Both the position numbers and the translations under genes were made by a program. Shown in pieces: positions 1 through 9,000 of a stretch of 23,504 nucleotides of DNA. The notes under the pieces are model-generated. The model worked only from the letters and a program-made list of their open reading frames with translations. It did no database searches and was not told the origin of the DNA. Every line of letters begins with the position of its first letter. Within the stretch, counting starts at the first letter, position 1. Source of the stretch: Actinomycetes bacterium (GTDB lineage Bacteria; Actinomycetota; Coriobacteriia; Coriobacteriales; JAEZZM01); contig JAEZZM010000013.1 of NCBI GenBank assembly GCA_023418575.1, positions 1 through 23,504 of the forward strand, given 5' to 3'.

Positions 1-3000
1 GGCAAAGATGTCTTAGTTGTTGTACCAGGAAGCCCCAGTGGTATAGAGGCAACTACTAACTCAAATGGTGAGGTAGTACGTAAGAGTGATAGCCAAAAGA
101 TCACCTATACCGCAAGTAAATTTGGTGCTACAGATACTGTTGCTCTTTATCACACCAGCGTAGAAGAAAATAACCTCATCAAGAAGATACAAGTTGTTCC
201 TCAAAAGAACTCAAGTCTTGTGGGAGTTCCTTCATTTACAGAGAGCAGTGATGCTCAAAAGTCTACAGCAAGCATAGATGGCGGTCCAAAGATTGCAAAT
301 GGTAGTGATGCATATACTGTAAAGGTTAAGCTGGTAGATGCCTATGGTGATCCTGTTCTTAATGCAGGAAGCAAGCTTGTTGTCAAGCAGGCAAATGGCT
401 CTGAACTCCCTCAGGGTGTACAGGCCGCAAGCTTTAGCTATGATGAGGCAAGCAAATCTTACCAAGCAAGCCTTAGCTCAACTAAGGCTCCACTTAATCT
501 TAGCCTTAAGGCCTATTACGTAGCTGATAGCTCAAGCAATACCTCTATAGATGGAGATCTGAGCGCTGCGTTTAATCCAGATGTGGCACAAGCAACAAGC
601 TCTAGCCTTGAAATTAAGCAGACTAACGACACAGCCATCCCAACAGAAGGCGTAACTGCTGGTGAGAACGTAAAGATTGTATACACGCCAAAAGATGCCA
701 ATGGAAACATTGCACCTTTGGCTGAGACCGTAAAGGCGCTCATCCCTCAGCCTAATGGAGGCACTCAAGAAGTAACGCTTACTAAGCAGGAAAACGGCAC
801 CTATATAGGCACCACTCAGCTTACTAAAGCTGGACAAAATAGCATTCAGTCAAAGGTAGGAGAGGCTGATGGTGCAACAGGGACAGTTAAGGTAAATCCT
901 GGTCTTCCAGATACAGCTACCATTCAGGGTAATGCTGCCCAGGCAACAGAAGGTGTACAAGTTCCAGCACAAGGAACTGTTACCGTAAAGGATGCCTATG
1001 GTAATACCGTTGCCGATAAGACCAAGGTAAAGATCCAGCTTCCTGGTGCTCAAACAGCTGAAGAGCTCACCCTTGACGGACAAGGTCAGGCAACTATTCC
1101 TGCCTTTACTCCAGATACCCCAGGTACTCAAAAGATTACGCTTACTACTAGTGATGCTCAAAGCCCCAAGACCTTGGCAGAGACCACAGTTAACGTGGCT
1201 CCATCTCCAGTAAGCAAGACCAACTCTACTATTGCACTCAACCCCACCGCTCCAGTGGACGCTGAGCCTGTACAAGTAGTAGTTACCATCAAAAATGATC
1301 TTGACAATCCAGTAAGTGGTGGAGACTATCTGGTAGAGCTGCCCGATGGAACGCTTGTTGAGGCAACTCCTGGTACAAATGGTGTGCTTGAACGCAAGAC
1401 CGCTACAGATGATGGCAGCAAGACCATTAGCTTTACAGCTCCTGCTCCAGAAGCGGGTCAAAAGACGGTTAATGTATACCAAGGAACTACTAAGCCCCAA
1501 GACAGCTCAGAGCCCTTCCTTACTACCAGCTTTACCTCACATAAAAACCCAGATCTTGAAAACCAGCCGGTATTTAGCGGAACTCATGCAGCCACTGCCG
1601 CAATTACTGATGGTCCAAAGATTGCTGATGGAACAGAAAGCTACACCATTACCGTAGTGCTCAAAGACAAGTATGGTCAGGCGGTAACAAGTGCAGAAAG
1701 CAAGCTTAACAGCACTAAGTCTGTAAGTCTCAAGACGGGCGAGACCTTAAGTACTGATACCTTAACGGTTTCAAACTTCACGCCAGTACAAGGCACTGCA
1801 GGCAGCTATCAAGCAACAGTTACTGCTACCAAGATAGGTACCGGCCTTATCGAAGTTAAATATGATCAAACAAAGATAGGAAATAGCCTTAGCGCAGCCT
1901 TTATTGCAGGTGCTCCTGTGGCAGATCAGTCTGACTTTGAAATCAAGACCCAAGATGATCAGGCCGTACCTGGTGCGGGTGTAACTGCTGGTACCACTGT
2001 AAACCTCAAATATACTCCAAAGGATGCTCAGGGTAATATCACGTCTTCAGGACTGGGAGATACTATCACCGTAAGCGTGCCTTCACATGAGCAAGGTGGC
2101 AGCACAACTGTTACCCTCACTAAGCAAAGTGACGGAAGCTACACCGGTAGCACCCAGCTTAGCAAGGCTGGAGATCCCATTACCCTTACGCCTAGCTTGG
2201 ATAACGGTACAGCAAAGACCGCAACTGTAAAGGTAAATCCTTCTACCCCTCATAGCGCCACCATTACTATCCCAGAGCCCAAAAAGACTGCTCATGTTGG
2301 CACAGAGCAAACAGAGGCAGGCAGCTTTGTGGTAGTAGATGAGTACGGTAATGAAGTTGACCCAAGTACTACCGTTTATGTAAAGGTACCTGGTAATAAC
2401 AGTCTTGTTCCTGTAACCCTTGAGCAGACAGACAGCGGTCTTATCGGCAAGATCCCTAACTACAATCCAAGTCTAAGCACGGATAAAAGCATTGTTATCT
2501 ACAAAGAAAATGATGCACAGGAAGCTAACAAGCTGGGATCTGCTGATGTTACGGTTGTAAATGATCTTATCAGCAAAGAGCAATCAAGCCTTGCTGCTCA
2601 GCCCAACAATCCGGTTGAAAAGACTAGGGTTGTGGTAACAGGTGCCGTTAAGAACTCAGAGGGTACGGCCCTTGTTGGTAAAAATCTGTTGGTGGTAACC
2701 CCAGATCAGTCAGGTGGCATCTTGGCAACAACAGATGATCAAGGCGCTATTGTCAAGCGTGATGATAGGAGCAGTATTAGCTTTACTGCGGGTTCACAAG
2801 GTGCAGAGCAAAAGATCTATCTCTATGAAGGGGATAGCGTTGATGCTTCTAAGCTTCTTAAAGAGGCAAGCCTCACACCTATTAAAAACCCAAGCCTTAC
2901 CGGTCAGCCTTCCTTTAGCGATCAAGACGGCGCACATAAGTCTAGTGCAGAGATCACCAATACCCCTGGTAAGGTAGCCAATAACACTGATACACAAACC

Positions 3001-6000
3001 ATCACCGTTACCCTTGTTGATGCTTATGGTGAGCCTGTGGCTGCTAAGGCTGCAAGCCTATCAGTGGTAGGGGCGTCTGCTGAGAGTCTTCCACAGGGTG
3101 TTAGTGTTACTCACTTTGTCGAAGATCAACAAAGGCCCGGTGTGTACACAGCAAGTGTTACCAGCACTAAGGCTGCAAGCTTTACCTTGGCTGCTCGCTA
3201 TAGCTCCGCTGCTGAGGGCTCTGGTGCAGCAAGCCCACAAGTAACAGTGATTGACCAAAGTTTGAGCACAGCCTTTATCGCTGGTCCTGCACACAGTGCT
3301 ACCATCAGCATGGGCCAGGGCAAGGAGAGCATTTTAGCTGGTCAGCCCATTAGCAATCCAGGAAGCTTTGCAGTAGTTGATGAATACAATAATCCTGTGG
3401 CAGCAACTACGGTTTATGTAAAGGTTCCAGGACAAAGCGCTCTGCAGCCAGTAGTTTTGACTACATCTCCTGATGGCAGCCAGACCATAGGTCAAATTCC
3501 AGACTTTACTGCAGCTACCAGCGCAGATAATACCATCTCGGTTTACAAGACAAACACTGAGGCGCCAGAAAACCTGATTGGTTCTAAGCAGTTAACAGTA
3601 ACAAATGAGATCTACAGCGAGGAAAACTCTAGCTTGAGTGCAAGCTCCGCAAGCCCTGTTGAGGGAGCTCAGGTTACGGTTAATGCAAGCCTCAAGAATA
3701 CAGAAAATGCTGGTATTCCAAATAAAGAAGTCCTTATCGTCACCCCAGATGCCCCTCAAGGTATCTTAGGCTTGAGTCAGGCAGATGGAAGCGTTCTTAC
3801 TAAGGACGGCTCACAGCCCATCACCTACACAGCGGGCAAGCAGGGCGTAGCTCAGACTATTGAGATGTATGAGGGCAATGCTAAGACCCCAGATAAGAAG
3901 CTCAAGACCCTTGAGGTTACCCCCATCAAGAACCCATCTGAACAGGGTAAACCATCATTTACTGATGCAAATGGCGCTCATGCCTCAACAGTATCCATTG
4001 ATGAGGGCCCCAAGACTGCAGACGGACAAGAGCACTACACTGTAACCATTAAGCTGGTAGATATCTATGGCGATGCAGTTGCAGGCAAGACAGCAGAGCT
4101 CAGCCTTCTTGATAAGGCTGCCTCAAACAGCGCTCCAAGCAAGCTTCAATTTGGCAGCGTTCAAGAAGGCTCTGGCAAAGATGCCGGCACTTACACCATA
4201 AGCGTAAGCACTGAGACTGCGAGCACCTACAAGCTTGAGGCTCGCTATGATGAAAGCGCCACTGCAGGTGCAGGAGGCAGCCCAATAGTTGCCACCATTG
4301 GCTCAGAGCTCACCGCTGTATTTAAGGCAGGTGCTCTTGACTTAAGCAAGTCTGGCTTAGAGCTTAAAGATGCACAAGGCCAAGACCTCCCAGAAGAGGG
4401 TATTAGTGCAGGCACCCCAGTAAAGATCATCTTTACGCCTAAGGATGCCAAGGGCAATCCCGTAGAGCTAGAGGAAGGCCAAAAGCTCACGCTCACCATT
4501 CCACAAAATGGTGATCCCGCAAGCACTACGGTAGAAATCAGCAAGCAGCCTGATGGAAGCTACAGTGTTACCACGCCGCTTACCAAGGCAGGAGAAAGCG
4601 TAGAGATCACCTCTCAGATGGGTGAGAAACCCGGCCCATCTGCAAGCAGCAAGGTAGTTCCTGCTGCTCTTCATAGCGCAGAGATCAAGGATGCTGCAAG
4701 CACAGCAACCGCTGGTGTTGAAGAGCCTGCAGCAGGTAAGATCATCGCAAAAGACCAGTACGGAAATCCTGTAGCAGCTAACACCTCTCTGTATGTAAGC
4801 ATGCCTGGTGACCAGAGCCTTCGCACGCTACAAACTAACGCTCAGGGTGAAGTTATGCTTCCTGCATTCACTACTAATACCGCAGGTCAGCAGCAGATCA
4901 CCGTTAAGGGTCAAAACAGCCAAGAGGCTCCCGTTTTGGCAAGCCATAGCATAAATGTTGCAGCTTCTCCGCTTAACACCACTAATACACAGATGAGCAT
5001 TAATCCATCTGCACCGGTAGATGGCGACAGCGTTGAACTTATCGTCATTATGAAAAATGACCTTAATGAGACGGTTTCTGGCGGTGACTATCTGGTAGAA
5101 ATGCCTGATGGAAACCTCATTCCAGCCACGGCGGATGAGAATGGTCAGCTGATAAGAAAGACCCCGCATGAGGGATCTACGACCTTTACTCAAACAGCGC
5201 CTGCTCCATCTGCTGGTGAGCAAACCTTTAAGGTATACGTAGGAACAGAGAAGACCCCATCTGCCTTCAAGCATATTTCCTACACCTCTGCAGAGAATGC
5301 TTCCGAGCAAAACAAGCCTGTTACTACTGGTGATAAGGTATCTACGGCAAGCATTAGCACTGGTACCAAGAAGGCCGATGGAGAAGAGAAGCACATCATT
5401 ACCGTGGTTCTCTATAACAAGTATGGTAAAGCCATTACGGGCCAAGAGAGCTCCATCCAGGCAGTTCTTAGTGTGGCACAAGGCTCTGTAGGCGAGCTTA
5501 GCACTGATAACATCAACAGCGCTGTAAGCATCACCGGCTTTACAGAGCAGGGCGATAAACCCGGCACCTATACTGCAGAGCTTAGCTCAATCAAGGCAGG
5601 CACAGTTTCTGTTCAAGTTAGTGCAGCTAGCGTAACTATTGGGGATGCACTCAGTGCTGCCTTTATCGCAGATGCACCCAGTGCAACAGAGTCTGTCTTT
5701 GAGGTAAAGCAGGCTGACGGTACTGATATTCCAGCACAAGGTGTAACTGCAGGCTCAACAGTTAGCTTGAAATACATTCCAAAGGATGCTCAAGGCAATA
5801 ACGCTTCTGCCTCTGTGGGTGAGACTATCACGGTAAGCGTTCCTACTCACGATGCTACGGGTACTAAGGACGTTATCCTCACTAAGCAAAGTGATGGTAG
5901 CTACACCGGCACCACTGAGCTTACTAAGGCAGGGGATAGCATTACCCTTACACCTCAAGTAAATAATGCTCCAGGCAAGACTGCCTCTGTCAAGGTGACC

Positions 6001-9000
6001 CCAGCAGCGCTCAAGAATGTTTCAATTGAGCTCGCAGAGGATGCAAAGACTGCTGAAGTTAATGAGACTGAGAGCAATACTGGAACTATCACTGCAACAG
6101 ATGAGTACGGTAACCCTGTAGCGCCTGGTACAAGCGTCTTTGTTAAGGTACCTGGCATGCAGGACTCAGATGAGCCTATAGAGCTTCAATTGCAAGAGCA
6201 AAATGGCAAGTCTCAGGCAAATCTGCCCAACTTTACACCTGCAAGCAGCATAGATAACAAGATTGCTGTACACAGTGCTAAGCCTGCTACAGATAGCAAT
6301 AAGCTGGCAGAGGCAAGTATTGCGGTAAGCAATACTGCAATTGACAAAACTAAGGTAACGCTTGGCTACAGCCCAGACCAGCCTATTGAGTCTCAAACTG
6401 TGACCGTGGTAGCAAGCATTAAGAACAGTGAAAACAATCCTCTTGCAGGTAAGGAGCTTACGGTAGTGGTCCCTGGTTCACAAACAGGTATTGCTGCTAA
6501 GTCCTTACAAGACGGAAGCGTGGTTGATCGCCAAACCGAGCAGCCCATTAGCTTTACTGCAGGTGAGCAGGGCGTAGAGCAGAGCATCTACCTCTATGAG
6601 GGAGATAGTACGGCTGCAGAAGCACTGCTCAAGCAGGTAAGCTTTACTCCTGCAAAAGATAGCGCGCAAACAGGCAAGCCTGTATTTAGCGCAGAAGAAG
6701 ATGCTATTAGCTCTCGTGCAAGGATGGCGGACTCTGACGATAAGACAGCAGATGGTCAAGCGACACATCAGATTATTGTTGAGCTGGTAAACAAGTATGG
6801 TGATCCAGTAAGTGGCTTGGCGAATAGCCTCAGTGCTCGCGCAATTAGCAAGAGTGAAAGCGGCCAAATCACTGCACTTTCCGGTCAGGACATAGCAGGA
6901 CTCACTATTGCAAGCTTTGTAGAAAGCAAAGATACCCCAGGTACCTATACTGCAAATGTACGTTCTACTGTAGCAAAGCGCTATCTGCTTGAGGCTTTGT
7001 ATACCGATAACAGCTCTTCTGCAGACGGTCCAGTAGCCTTGTCTCAGCCTCAAGTGATTTCAATTAACTCAGATCTTATCGCCAACTTTGTGGCTGGTAG
7101 CATAGATCAGACTCAGTCTGTCTTTAAGGTGACCCAAGCAGACGGAACAGAGCTTCCCGCTGATGGTGTTCCTGCTGGTGGCATGGTTAAGATTAGTTAT
7201 GAGCCCAAGGATGCTCAGGGTAACCCCATTGTTCTTGATGAACCTATAGTGGTTACTGTACCTGGTGCACCTGGGCAGCCAGCCATAGAGCTCACCTTGA
7301 ACAAGCAGCAAGACGGTAGCTACAGTAATACCACTCCACTCAAGACTGCAGGCAGCAATGCTGTGAGCTCTAAGATTGGAGAGGCTGCAGGCCCAAGCAC
7401 TACTGTTATGGTTCTTCCTGGAGCTCCAGCATCCGCAAGCATTAGTGGTGCTGCTAGCACGGCTACCCAGGGAGAAGAGACAGCTTCTACCGGTGAGGTC
7501 ACGGTGCTAGATCAGTTTGGCAATCCTGTAGCAAACAAAGAGGTCTACATCAAGCTTCCTGGCATGCAGGCTGCAGATCCAGCTACTCCTTTGACTCTTG
7601 ATGCTCAAGGTAAGGCTCAAATCCCCGCCTTCACGCCAGATCAAACAGGGGAGCAGGCAATTGTGGTCTATGCTGATAAGGGCGCTCAAACAGAACTTAC
7701 GCGCGCTACAGTGAACGTAAGCAACTCGCCTCTGGACAAGGGTAAGTCAAGCATTGTACTCAATCCAACGGCTCCTGTAGATGGTAAGCCCGTTGAGCTA
7801 GAGGCAGTTATCAAGAACAAGTTGGGTCAACCAGTAGGTGGTGGAACTTATCTTGTAGAGCTTCCGGATGGAAGCAATATTGAGGCTACCGCAGATGAAA
7901 ATGGTAAGCTCATCAAGAAGACCCCAGATCCTGACGGCAGCACCAAGATAAGCTTTACAAGCCCAGATCCAAGTGCTGGTGAACAAAGCATTAAGGTTCA
8001 CCTGGGAGATTCTGTTACAGAAGACCCCTTCTTAACTACAAGCTTTACTCCTGCAAAAGACCCAGATCTTATCGGCAAACCAGTCTTGACCGGCGAAAAG
8101 CCTTCCGTGGCTCAGATCACTACTGGCAACAAGAAGGCCAATGGTGAAGAGTTCCATGAGATTACCGTTAAGCTCTATGATAAATATGGTGAACCCATTA
8201 AGGGGGCAGCTGCTAAGCTAAGCGCAAGTCCCGCAGCTGACTTAAGTATTTCAGCCTTTGAGCCTCTTACTGATGACAATGGTGAGACTGGCGTATATCG
8301 TGCTAAACTCACCAGCTTAGTGGCTAAAAGCTATGAGACCAGCGTTTCTTATGAGTCAACTAAGATTGCTGACAAACTCTCTGCAAACTTTGTGGCAGAT
8401 AGCTTTGATCTAAGCAAGTCTGAGATTGAAATCACCGCTGGTGGTAAGAAGGTCAATAAAGGTGATAATATCACCGCAGGTACCGAGCTTGAAGTGGTCT
8501 TTACTCCTAAGGACTCAAAGGGCAATCCAACCACGCTTGAACCTGGTAAGAAGCTTGTAATTGTGGTTCCTGGAATCAAGGATCCAATAGAACTTACAGC
8601 TAAGGGTGACGGAACCTATAGCACTACCATTACTCCAGAGCTTGCTGGCGAGGGAACTATTACCTCGGGCATTGGCACTACGGATGCTCCTGGTGCTCAA
8701 GATGGCCCAAGCTTTAACTTGGTGGTAGACCCCGCAAGTCCATCAGCAGTAGATTTTGGTGAGGTGGTAAGCAGAGGCCAAGCTGGTGAGGAGATAACCA
8801 ATCCAGGAAGCATCATTATTAAAGATGAGTTTGGTAATCCTGTTGCTAATACACCCGTCTATATAACGGTTCCTGGAAGCACCAGTCCAGTTCCTGTAAC
8901 TACAGATGATCAGGGTAAGGCTCAAGTTCCTGCCTTTACACCTGATAGCCCAGGAACTGCAAATATTAGCGTCTCTACCAATCCAAGTGGTCAGCCTGTC

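Noticed and set aside
850..1500. Long open frame on the minus strand inside the adhesin gene
   Set aside because: It is antisense to a strongly coding repeat region, has an odd composition and no ribosome site; similar frames recur at equivalent places in other repeats, for example 4828-5481.
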